Positions 33,528 to 43,934 of a DNA stretch of 64,000 nucleotides are shown here, piece by piece. Source of the DNA: Pseudocercospora fijiensis CIRAD86. Lineage: Eukaryota; Ascomycota; Dothideomycetes; Mycosphaerellales; Mycosphaerellaceae. Both the position numbers and the translations under genes were made by a program. Numbering within the stretch: position 1 is the first letter of the stretch; each line of letters starts with the position of its first letter. Under the pieces are notes generated by a model. The model had not been told where the DNA came from. It searched no databases and saw only the letters and a program-made list of their open reading frames with translations. The DNA is taken from the NCBI RefSeq assembly GCF_000340215.1, contig NW_006921540.1, positions 1,110,377 through 1,174,376 on the forward strand, written 5' to 3'.

Positions 33528-36277
33528 AACTATACAGAGATAGTCTAATAGGCCCGAAAGGGCCTAATTAATATAGGACTAGAATGTTGCAAAGGCATTA
33601 GCTAAGCCGAATAGTATAACTAAGTACTCGAAATAGCTATAGCGAGTACGGAAGGCTGTCTTCTATTCGTCGCCCTTACGAATACAGATGCGGTAATAGG
33701 CATCCTTAATGTCTAATATAGTATAGTAGTAAGCGCTAGAAAGGCGATCGAGGGTCTTATTAATAAGCGGGAGTAGATAGCGGTCTTTAATAGTAATAGT
33801 ATTAAGTCTACGGTAATTAATATATAGGCGTAGGCTACTATCCTTCTTTAGTACGAATAGGATAGGTGTACTAGTAGGACTGTTGCTATACCGAATACGA
33901 CTATTAGCTAGGTTTTCTTCTAGGTACTTACGCAATATAGCAAGCTCGCGCTTACTAAGGTTATAGAGTAGTCTAAAAGGAACCTCTTTGCCCTCTATAA
34001 TATTAATTTTATAATCTGTCTCTTTAAATATAGGCAATGTCGATGCTAGGTAGTGTTTAAATATATTAATATAAGTCTCTCGAATAGGCTCCGGTATACG
34101 AGTAAGCTAATTAGGGTCTATACTATTAGGGGGTACAGGTTTATCGTTATCTCCGCCGAGAAGGTTAGCTATCGGATTAGCTAAGGCAGGTGTTAGGTTG
34201 CTAATAAATAGGACCCTAATATCGTTAGGGCACTCGCTAATATTAATATATTTAATGTCCTCTTTCCTAGCGATTCCGAATCGCTACTTCTAGAGGCCTA
34301 GGTCTATAGCTATAGCGTAGTACTTAAGAATAGGGTTACTAATAACAATATCGGATAGGAGGCTGTCTATATCTACTACGTAGGTAGTAAAGTCTAGTAG
34401 GCGCTTATTGCCGAGGTCGTCCCTTAGAACTATAGGAATATAGTAGGCTCTATAGGTTAAGTGCCGAGTGTTATTAAACTAAGCAAGGGTTAGCAGGTTA
34501 GTCCTAGGCAGTTATCGGAGGTCTAATTGCTTAGCTAGGCGATAGTTAATAAGGGCACTAACTAAATTTCCTAGGTCTAGCGTAACCTTAATTTCGTAAT
34601 TATTCCTATATATATCTCCTACGAGACAGGTACGTATAATAGCTAGTATAATGTCGATAGTCTTACGCCGCACAAGGCTAACAGTTAGTACGGCGCTTAC
34701 TCTTTTTTCGAAGGTTAACCTATAGGGATAGTATTAGCGGCTAAAAGGTATTTCTTATACTTAGCGGAAGTATAGTTAATCCGGGCCTAACCCCTAGGTT
34801 TGTCGCATTAGCCTAGGAGATAGCTAGTGCTATTATAGTTAAAGCACTTCAATCCGGTAGGTAGGTTACCGTAGCTATTATTACTATTGTTAGCCGAGCG
34901 GTTAGTATTATAGGGATACGAGCCCCTTCTACGACCCCTATCGCGGCCTCCTCTATATAGCCGCCGGCTACGGCCTCTTCTACGGTCGTTACTATTCCTA
35001 TTATTAGCATTGTTATCTTAGTAGGAACCTTGATTTCCTCCGCGGCTACGGTTGCTATAATTAGTACTAGTTAGTCGGATCCTCGATTCTAGTCGTTACT
35101 AGAGCTAGATAGCTCGTTCGGCTATTTCTACTTCGACTATAAATTAAATGCGTATTAGATTAGCCTATTCGAACACGCGACGGCGGTCTAATTCGAGAAT
35201 AAGCTCCTACCTAAGCTTAGGGCGTATTTCCGAGATCTATATAGAATTAGTCTTAGCCGGAAGGTTATCCTCGAGGGTCTTTAGATAGGCCTCGAATAAG
35301 CGAGCCGATTGATTAGTCTTCTATTTAGCTCGAAGATATAGGTCCTAAGTATATTATTGCCTTAGTATAGGGTTTCTAAGGGTGTCTAGTATAATAACTT
35401 TATAGGTCTGCTACTAAATAGCGGTCTAGTCGTCGAGGGAGTCGAAATAGTTATCCTATATACGCTTTAGGTCGCTATTAATATACTATATAGCGTATAC
35501 GACTAAGGAATAGTCGTCTAGTAGCGCTCTTAGTGCATTACGCTAGTTGAGTTTATAGTTACGAATATAGTCGTTATACTACTTTCGACTAGAGCTATTA
35601 AATATAGTATAGTCCTTAAGTTTAGTATCCTTCTTTTAGATAGGTAGTAAAGAAGGTCCTGCTATTAGTTTAGTAGTAGTTATTAGAGCTTCCTAAAGGC
35701 GACGGAGCTCGAGGAGGTTATCCTTTAGCTATTATTCTTAATGTAGGGCAGTAAGCCTATTTTAAGTAGCTTCTTAAAGTCTCCCTAATAGTTAAGGGCT
35801 AAAGGCTAGTTAGCTATATTGTCGATTAATAATGTTGTTAAGAATGTCGTTAATAGGCAATTCCGGATTATTACCTAGAATTATAGGTTCTTCTTTAGTA
35901 GGCTCTCTAGTAGGAGGCACTTTAGTAGGCACTTTAGTAGGAACTATGCCGCTAGTATTATTATTGCTAGCGCTGCTAGCGGCACCGCGGTTGTTATTTC
36001 GTAATAAACTAGCTATTATAAGAGGCGACACTAATAATGTATTATTAGCCCCTAAGATGCGGATATAGCGGAATTAGCGGATATCGGTCTAGTACGATTA
36101 ACTCGGTATAATAGGCTATATAGAAGGCCTTGCTTGATAATTAGTACGGTTGTTTTAATAGAGTAGTACGTATAGGTCCTATTCTTCGGGCGTAATATAG
36201 TTAAATCGATAGTTCTCGTAGCTATACCGCTAAAAGCTTAAAATAAGGACTATCTAGCTACTGCCCTTAAAAGGTAG

Positions 36278-36288
36278 ATCGAATACTA
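36278..36288 (-). other. Self-primer binding site
   Basis: The 11 bases directly beside the 5' LTR read TAGTATTCGAT on the minus strand. They are perfectly complementary to minus-strand ATCGAATACTA inside the LTR at 36,348-36,338. No match to a tRNA 3' end (TGG start) is present at this place. Confidence 0.65.
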
Positions 36289-36486
36289 TATAAGAAGGGT
36301 TATATTAGTAGGTAGATAGGGTAGTAGTAAATTAGTATAGTATTCGATAGAGAGCTAAGAGGAGAGGGAGGAAGGTAGGCAAGTTAGCCTAACGCTAAGC
36401 GCTAAGCCCTGCCTAAGGCACTAAGACCCTAGCTTCCCTCGAGCCTAGTTATATACTAATTACGTATAACCTCTTTAGTCCTAATA
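36289..36486 (-). repeat. 5' LTR of the full-length element (198 bp)
   Basis: Starts on the minus strand with TATTAG (TG to TA) and ends CCCTTCTTATA beside the primer site. If the 11-nt self-primer marks the RNA start, U3 is 36,486-36,349 and R-U5 is 36,348-36,289. Confidence 0.9.
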
Positions 36487-36491
36487 AAAGC
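36487..36491. repeat. Target-site duplication AAAGC, right copy
   Basis: Matches 29,336-29,340. The next two bases (TA) also match the LTR start by chance. Confidence 0.85.
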
Positions 36492-37384
36492 TAGCCGACG
36501 CGATTCGTATAGGACTTACTCTATAGTTTACTAACCTAGTACTATATAACCTTCTTTATAGTAAGGTTATTTTTCTATATCTTATATAGTACTTCTTTAT
36601 AGCGCTCTCTTTTATCGCGATAAAAATAGAATTAGTAACGTATATAGCGGGTCGACTCGTTATTACTACTACCTACGCTACTACTATCTATACTACTATC
36701 TACTTCTAGTTATAGACGTCGCGCTAGATCCTCCTCTTTAGTAGACTCGTTACCTAGATACTTATAACTTAAAGATATAAGATTAGAAAGATTAGAGGAG
36801 GTAGATAGACTAGAAAGGGAGCGACTAGATATATATCTATCTATAGTAAACGATAGAGATAGATCCGTAGAGGTAGACTAGAAAGCTATAAAGGGTATAG
36901 CTATAATAGAAATACGCGATAGTATAACTATATCTATATAGTACTATATAGCGTATAACGCGACGTATACGCTGCGATAACGATATATTTATATCCGATT
37001 TTGTATTTAGGAGACTTCGGGGAAAAGATAGTAATATAGAGGAAAGTATTCCTACTATAGAGAGTAGTTTTTACTATAGGAAATAGTCGTTCTAGTATTA
37101 AAACTACTAGTAAGATTATATAACTCTCCTATATTAATATTTAATATATAAAGTCGAAATCCTAATAGAAACGGCCTAGACGAGAATAGCGATTCCTATA
37201 TTCTACGTCCTAGTTAGAAGATTTTACTTAGCTCTATATAGTTTTTATCTAAGCCTACTACGGAGCAGTCTGTATACGGGACGCGGACCGCTATATTCCG
37301 CAAAGGCAGATTGTCTAATAATAAAAGGTACTTTAGAATATAAAAGCAGGAGTCGCTAACATTCTCGTCTAGTCTCGAGATAGG
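36492..37384. other. RIP-altered DNA without recognised coding sequence
   Basis: Extremely TA-rich stretch with long runs of TATA/CTAT motifs and almost no CA/TG. It may be the continuation of the plus-strand element that begins at 28,902, but no gag or pol motif and no closing LTR were found. Normal composition resumes near 37,385. Confidence 0.5.
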
Positions 37385-37732
37385 GCACCGAGTGGCTTTC
37401 TAACGCTGACGCTGGTGGAGAAAAGTGCTGGCCTCCGTTCGACCACGACTTTCACACCGGCAGTCGCCGAGAGCAGTCTCTGGCTGACGGAGCTGGTGAT
37501 TGTCACTGTTACCCTCACTGCTGTGCAAATATTGAGCACAATAATGGAGACGGCAGGTACGTAGGCCCTGCCTGTTGGACCGCATCTCGCTCGCTCGTGG
37601 ACACAGACCCGGTCACTGCTTCGACTATGCTGCTCGTCTTCCTTACTTTGCGCTCGGTGCCTCCGTGTAGGGCTGACACAGAACCGCTTAGTGGGCCCGT
37701 CATATGCTTGCGTGAGCAGTCCAGCAGGCATC

Positions 37733-39694
37733 ATGACTGAAGGAGTTTCATCAGTCGCCAGCGGCAGCCGTATGAGCAAGCGCCGCCGCGTCGAAGAATG
37801 CAAGACGGACGAGGGCAATGCTCACGGCCCCTCTGACTCCTATCATGACAGCTGGACCGATGAGACACCGCGCCAGATTGCTGCGTCTCAGGATGCTGCA
37901 TCATACGCTGCAATCACCACGGCATTCAACAATGCAGCTGCCCGCCCTCCCATCAATGCAAATGAGAGCTCGCGGTGGCAGCAATCGAACCCTTCCGCAT
38001 ATCCCGATCTCGCCGCAGGCTTCCAACAGCCGTATTACTATCAGCAGTCTGGCCAGGCGACATATAATACTGCTTGGACCCCCACCGATTCTCAGGCGTA
38101 TGGCAGTGCGACTGCTACTACCTCCAGCTATACCACAGGAGAGCCTTCTGGAACTGCCACGATGCCCTACTTTCCACCGACTACATCAGGCACTGCTCAA
38201 CTTGTGGAAGCGATCGATGCCCTCGATGGTGCTACAGCATTTAATTATCCAGAGGTGGAACATGCAACACAATATGCCTACAACCGTAATACGTCCCGAT
38301 GTCTCCTATCACTGTCTTGACGCTAACCTTGAGCAGCTGCAAATATGACAGCTTCGCGAGATGTGGCAAAACCGGGATCTGCATACTACTTCGACGATGC
38401 AAGTATGCACCTGAAGATACAAAGTCTACCGATATTGGACAATCTGGCCACGCAATTAATACACACGATTTCCAAAGCGAGCTTTCCTCAAATACAAGAC
38501 ATGATGCGTGTCGCCGACTCCGAGGACGGACAAGCGTACAGGACCCTCAAAAATCTGTTCGATCAAACTCGCAAGGTCTACAGTCGAGAGACAGCCTTCA
38601 TTGACGCCATCGCTATTCAGATGTTTCAGCCCGCTCAGCAGGAGATAATACGAAAGGCCAATATTGCCACATTCATCTCAAGTATACTGGGCGCCCACGA
38701 CGTCAGCTTCTTCCACCTCAATGAATTCTTCATGGAGACCTTTGTACCTCTCGGTCATCGTTTACTTAAGTGGCAAGGCGCCATTTATCTGGAACTGAAA
38801 ACGCAAACTTACATATCTGCTTTGATGAACAGCGATGGTGGCCCTGAAGAGATGTTAGATGAGCTGTTTCCACCAGATCTTGACGCCCAAATTCTTACTC
38901 GACATCCTGATGCGCCCAGCCTATCGCCCAGTGAGCAAGATTTCATCGATCGGAGTCGAGCTCGAAAGAGCTACCTCCTCGCCGAGCCAACTTCTGCGGA
39001 CGCCCTGAAAGAGTTGCCGAAGAAGTATCAATGGAGTGACTTCGTTCGCGAATTCGCATCTTGCATCACGAAGAATGTAGATGGTATCATGAACGTCCCT
39101 GCCCGATCCCAGGCTGTTTCTACTAGTGCCAAGGGGGCCAACGCGGAGATAAGTGGACAAAATGGCGCGAATGGAGCAAGTAACGGCACATTCGCAGCTG
39201 TTTCAAATTTGTCCATTAATGGCAAAGCTTCTGGCAGTGGCGGCCCTGAGCCACGAAAACCCACGCCGGCTGCTTCTACAATACGACAGCCATGGACTAA
39301 ACCCGAAGAAGACGCGCTGCTTGCAGGTCTGGAGCGCGTCAATGGCCCGCATTGGTCACAGATTCTCGCGCTTTATGGTAGAGGAGGCTCGGTCAGTGAA
39401 GTGCTCAAGGACAGGAACCAAGTGCAGCTCAAAGACAAGGCCCGAAATCTGAAGCTGTGGTATCTCAAGACAGGAAAAGAGGTACCACCTTCATTACGAG
39501 GTGTCACTGGTGAGCTGCGGAAACGTGGTGGAGCTCGAGCAAGAGCTGCTCTAGGCATGACGGACGAGAACGAAGACGCCGGTGCAGCAGCGGAGAAAGA
39601 TGCCGATGGCGAGGATGGAGAAGAGGCAGACCAGGACAAAGAGACCACGACGCGGTCAGGGCGAGCATCCAAGAAGAAAAGCAAGAAGACATGA
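37733..39694 (+). CDS. tbf1: Telobox Myb protein, Tbf1/TRF-like telomere-repeat binding factor
   Basis: Two exons, 37,733-38,285 and 38,337-39,694, give 636 residues. The 51-bp intron has GT (GTAATA), a CGCTAACC branch site and CAG, and the frame closes as N-P-A-N. The N-terminus has a nuclear-localisation-like SKRRRVEE and a Gln/Ser/Thr/Tyr-rich disordered part. A TRF homology (dimerisation) domain follows from about residue 202 to 440 (YYFDDASMHLKIQSLPILDN). A single Myb repeat begins near 503 (PWTKPEEDALLAGLERV) and ends in the telobox V547-QLKDKARNLK. An acidic then Lys-rich tail closes it. The family binds TTAGGG-type repeats at telomeres and in promoters. The start ATG 37733 has A at -3; a frame extension upstream has only a GTG. 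It is the first gene after 16 kb of mostly transposon DNA. Confidence 0.85.
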
Positions 39695-40509
39695 GCGGAT
39701 GACGATGTCGACGGGCATTCAGGCCTGAAACGTCTTGATGTAGTGTCAGGACCTCTTCGTGCAGTTTTGGAGTTACCGAGATCGGAAGGAACAGTCCTGG
39801 GAGACGGAAAGACAGCACCTAGCCCGCCCGGCCGAAGAATCTTGAAGGAAAGGCTGGCAGAAGAAGCATAACTTAACGCAGCGATGGATATGATACGGTA
39901 CCTTGCAGTGTGCATATGGGCATGCGTGTGATCAACACGAATGATTTCTTGTAAATGATTATCAGAAAGCCAGCAGTGACTGTAATCTAAGCCAAGAGAG
40001 TAGAGTCATGCCACGCGTGGCCGCCGTGGAGGCTTGGGCATGATTGCAGTGCTGCTCTGGGTCCAAGACATAAATCGTCGTGTTGTGCAGAGTCTGCTTC
40101 TGCTGACGACTCTACCTTGAAACCTCTCTATCGGTACAAACATCATGCCAAAAACCTTGAAATACATCTTGAAAAGGTGTTCTTACGATGTGCAACCAAG
40201 CCTCTGGAATATAATTTGGCTTCGTCGTTTGTGATCGCAAGCAGGATGGTTCCATAGCCAGATCCCGCCGTAGCATGAAGAGCCCTATATTCCGCGAGAT
40301 TCTTGTTTCAGCGTCACGGTGATGTGCAGCGTCGTCATCGAGTCTTTCGAACCCACTGCGCATCCAAGCCTAAGTCTCAACAACGACCCGGTATCACGAT
40401 CAGATCCTCCGATAGCTGTCTAAAGCTGAAAATCAAGCAGCGCTGCTCGACGGGAAGACTGAGTGGTGCGAAATCATGTTGCCTTGGGAGTTCCATTCCA
40501 TCAACTCTT
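39695..40509. other. Intergenic between convergent genes
   Basis: 3' regions of tbf1 and of the small minus-strand gene. Overlapping short frames (for example 40,112-40,363, minus) have no domain or splice support. Nothing else seen. Confidence 0.5.
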
Positions 40510-40890
40510 CTAACGTTCCTTCGAACGAATTGCAAGCTTGGCAAATACATCCACGAGCTGGGCATAGTCCTCGGGCTTTTCGGTATCCTGGCTTGTCGAG
40601 GCTCCGGCTTTCGCTTTCGCGAGATTCGTGGTCACGCCTCTGCGCTTCATGTCTTGGAGGTGGTCTTCGATTGTTGTCCTGATGCTTTCTGTTGGAGGCG
40701 TGCCTTCGCCGAATGTATGTGTTGCGTTTCGAAGGTTTCGTAGGAGCTACGGTTGGTGTGAGCATAATGGAGTTTTACTAGGTAAAGTGATGTTCGATGT
40801 TTAAGAATTTCGACGTACTATTAGAAGCAGCTCGTCGTCGTTTATTGGGTCGTCCATCTCTTCGTCTTGGGCTTGGTCTTGCGATGCCAT
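40510..40890 (-). CDS. Small two-exon protein, unknown function (102 aa)
   Basis: Exons 40,890-40,819 and 40,746-40,510. Exon 1 starts at an ATG with A at -3 (CAACATGGC) and encodes an acidic start (MASQDQAQDEEMDDPINDDE). A 72-bp intron runs GTACGT...CCGTAG in phase 0. Exon 2 continues LLRNLRNATHTFGEGTPP... and ends LVDVFAKLAIRSKER. The reading looks real because splicing fuses an acidic leader to a helix-rich, charged 79-residue block with a good stop. Neither exon makes a long open frame alone, so it is easily missed. The product is hydrophilic with no signal peptide or membrane segment. The family is not recognised. It is divergent from the acyltransferase gene and convergent with tbf1. 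Confidence 0.6.
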
Positions 40891-41349
40891 GTTGAAATAA
40901 TAATGTCTTGTGAAGGTAGGGATGGCAAGTGTTTAGCGTGGTCGGCTGTGGCTGCCTGAAAGCAAAGCATTCCTTGGCGTGTCCACCACCAACACCGTAC
41001 GACTTCGTGTCTATACAAGATGTACATTGTTCGCGACATCTTCAGATTTGTGGTAGCAATGCCACAGCCTCTCCGACCCACACAAAGCATGTATTATGGA
41101 TTGTGTCTGGATGCTGCATCATGAGGCACTAGAACCAATAGGCGAGGTTCTTCGCGTGGCGTCGGCGGCACTGTACCAAAGATGGGATGGACGGAAAGTA
41201 GAGTTCGACGATCAACAATGCTCCACAAACCTCGGCCTTCTTCTGATCGCCTCCTCTGCCTTTGCCGTGCGCTGTGAGTATCAAGACGTGCTCCTACATT
41301 CTCAACAATGAGTCCCAGCCGGTAGTACAGTACGGATGGTCTTGACAAC
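40891..41349. promoter_or_regulatory. Shared divergent upstream region
   Basis: The 459 bp separating the starts of the small minus-strand gene and the acyltransferase gene must hold both promoters. No specific site was identified. Confidence 0.4.
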
Positions 41350-43110
41350 ATGTCGAGAATGGAGAGCTTGATGGACTGGCTCGATGGCCCGCGGGCCAAT
41401 CGTGTCGAGTGGGAGAGTCGTGATGTGTTCGTTGCAGAGAAACCGGCGGTCACAACGACAACAGTCAAGAAAAGGCGCGAGACTGCGTGGCTAGACGGTC
41501 TGCGAGGCATCGCCGCATTTCTCGTGGTATTGCACCATGTCCAGCCCGGCGTCATCTATCTGGGCAACTGCTACAATACGAAGATCAAGATTGGAAAAGA
41601 AGTGCTGTGGCTCCATACGCCAGCGGCCTTGCCCGTCATCAGGCTTTTCTTCACAGGTGGATCGATTGCTGTCGAAGTCTTCTTCTTCATCTCAGGTGAG
41701 TCGCACATGCGGCCATGCAGATGTCAGATAGATTGGCATGGAGAAGCACTGGCTGACAGCTATGTACCTCAACAGGCTATGTGGTGCCACGTCGACTCGT
41801 AGTCTTGCTTCATCAAGGACGGCAGGCGGAATTCATCGATGCCTTGAACTCGGCTGTCATCCGTAGACCTGCTCGTCTGTTCATCCCAGCTATGGCAACA
41901 ACCTTTCTGACCGTTGTGTTCTTTTACATCACTGGCATCGAACCTCCGTGGCCTCCATCGCTGTCTCCCAGTAACATCTTCCAAGCATGCCTCTACTGGA
42001 TGTTGGACTGCTTCCAGCTGACGAACTACTTCGATGCATTTACCTCTGATTACAGCAGAATCTTGTGGACGGTAGTGGTGGAGTTCAAGGGTAGCATGGC
42101 GCTGTTCATGTGGCTATTCGCCATACATCAGTTCAGAGCACAATCGAGGGTTTGGCTTACACTTGGACTGACGTTGTATCTCGTGTTCTTCACCACCAGT
42201 AAGTCACCCTGACAGCCAGTCTGCAATATCAGATCTCCGGTAAGGCTAATTTGTGGACCTCCCGCAGGGACCGAATTTGCGGCATTCTTCGCTGGTCTGG
42301 TCACATCGGACATAGATCTACTGAACGCTTCGGAACAACGAGTCTGGATCCCGCTTTGGACGGAGCTTTGCGAATTCCTAGCGACACGTAGATTCTTTCG
42401 ATCAATCGCCCTGCATTTGGCCTTTGTCGCAGCGCTCTTCTTCGCAAGTACACCCATCCTCAAGACCGACATCAGCAGCAGCAAAGCAATTGAGATTTGC
42501 GAATGGCCGAAGTTCACATGGTATCTTGTTCCTTGGCAGTACTGGAAGTCGTGGCCGATGGGATTCCAGCGAGATTTCTGGTAAGACCAAACACATTCTG
42601 ATTCCCATTTGGAAAATGCATTGATTTGACATCATATAGGTATTTCTGGAGCTCGTGGCTCATCATTCTCACCTGCAAAGAGATCGAATGGCTCAAAGGT
42701 CTATTAGAAGGCCGACTTCCACAATGTCAGTCTTGTATATTCCCCCTCAATCGATCCTATCCACTGACTTCCTCTACTTAGATCTCGGCAAGAATTCCTT
42801 CTCCCTCTACCTCACTCACTCTATTATCACAACCACTTTGACGAAAAGTATCCTCCTCCTCACCGGCTTCGCCTGGCTCCGTGGCCCCCAACCACAATGG
42901 CCCTTCGCTCAAATACCCGTGGGCGCATGGAATCACGGAATCACGTCCAAGAATGTTGGTCCTGATGGTTTTCGGCCGGCCGAGCTATTCAACGTCTTTG
43001 CGAGCCTAATACCGATATTTTTCTTGGCAGAGCTTGGAACACGAATCTTTGACGAGCCGAGTGTTTGGATCGCGGAATGGATATGGGAGAAATCAAAGGG
43101 ATTGAGATAG
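41350..43110 (+). CDS. Acyltransferase 3 family membrane protein
   Basis: Five exons: 41,350-41,695, 41,776-42,198, 42,268-42,580, 42,640-42,725, 42,782-43,110; 498 residues. The introns (80, 69, 59, 56 bp) all keep frame; the last uses a GTCAGT donor. The family start is clear: WLDGLRGIAAFLVVLHHVQP (residues about 47-66), with the conserved D-G-L-R-G and the His pair of the acyl-transfer site. About ten hydrophobic segments follow, including LFIPAMATTFLTVVFFYITG, RILWTVVVEF.GSMALF and the family-typical YLGKNSFSLYLTHS near the C-terminus. Such integral membrane enzymes move acyl groups from CoA onto sugars, sterols or secondary metabolites. The substrate is not predictable here. ATG 41350 is the first in frame; M4 is an alternative. 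The 3' end faces the SH3 gene. Confidence 0.85.
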
Positions 43111-43934
43111 GTGTATGCCCAGAAATGACATTTTTGAGTCCCAACCAATGATGAATGCAATTCGCTTTCCCGCGTCGATCTCGAGATGATGAAAGAGCAG
43201 CTTTTCTTAGTCAAGATATTTGAAATGTCGAGTCTGAAGTTTTTTTTTCTCCCCGCTGCTTCTGCTCGTCTACACCGCCGAGTTGTCATTGCGACTGACC
43301 AAGGCCTACGGTAGCCGCGTCTTGACTTGCTTACGTGACACTTGGACCCTTTGATCGTCCTCGATATGCAGGAACAGTCTCGCCACTATCCCTGAATCAT
43401 GCCCAACACGTGTGACCGTGTCTGACCCGCATGACACGATATCAGTTCTTCAGGCAGCAATTGGTCGCCAATGTTCAAGACTCTCCAGGATGATTGGTCT
43501 GATTAGACAGGAGAACATTATACTGGTATCTACATTCAGGGTATCTCTGCAAAAAAAGGACAAGGGCTTTCTAATCGCGGTAAGAGGTGGTGATGATGTG
43601 TCGTTCCGCGCATGGCGAGATCCAAATTGTTCTAGCCAAATCCACTGTGCGATCTCCTTCTCCTCATTATGCTCAGAAGCAGAACCAATCGCTTGAGCCC
43701 GAAAGCCTCGAAGCTCGGGGTATAAAGCAGGAAATCATGCGAGATGGTTGCTCGACAGCCAGCGTGTGCGCCCGAAAGGAGTGTTGGGCTGTGAGTGCTG
43801 ACTTGGTGTCATTTTCGCTGCGTTGTGCATGCATCGCCGTAAGAAGTTATTAGAAAGATTTCCTCCAAGCGCCGCGCTATGCCCATGATTGTCCATTAGA
43901 GTCATGTCGTGACAGGTTCGTCCCAAGTCCGATT
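43111..43934. other. Intergenic between convergent genes
   Basis: A T-rich run near 43,242-43,251 and short overlapping frames only (for example 43,412-43,696). No gene supported. Confidence 0.5.

Larger units (their letters stand above)
29341..36486 (-). mobile_element. Full-length chromovirus (7,146 bp) with both LTRs and AAAGC duplication
   Basis: Two 198-bp LTRs lie in the same orientation and are flanked by AAAGC on both sides. Read leftwards from 36,486: LTR, primer site, leader, gag (frame visible 36,031-35,810 and on to about 34,750), degraded CCHC knuckle near 34,850-34,770, and a protease region about 34,600-34,250. RT follows (open stretch 34,037-33,663: LYINYRRLNTITIKDRYLLP, DIKDAYYRICIRKGDE). 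Then come RNase H (about 33,100-32,600), integrase (about 32,300-31,300), a chromodomain (about 31,020-30,830), 1.3 kb without a recognised gene, and the 3' LTR. TAA/TAG codons interrupt every domain. Structurally complete and transcriptionally plausible in layout, but coding capacity is lost. Confidence 0.92.

Noticed and set aside
37369..37818. 149-codon minus-strand frame
   Set aside because: It overlaps the tbf1 start and its upstream region on the other strand and has no domain.
39373..39915. 180-codon minus-strand frame opposite tbf1
   Set aside because: Shadow of the acidic/Lys-rich tbf1 C-terminus; no independent support.
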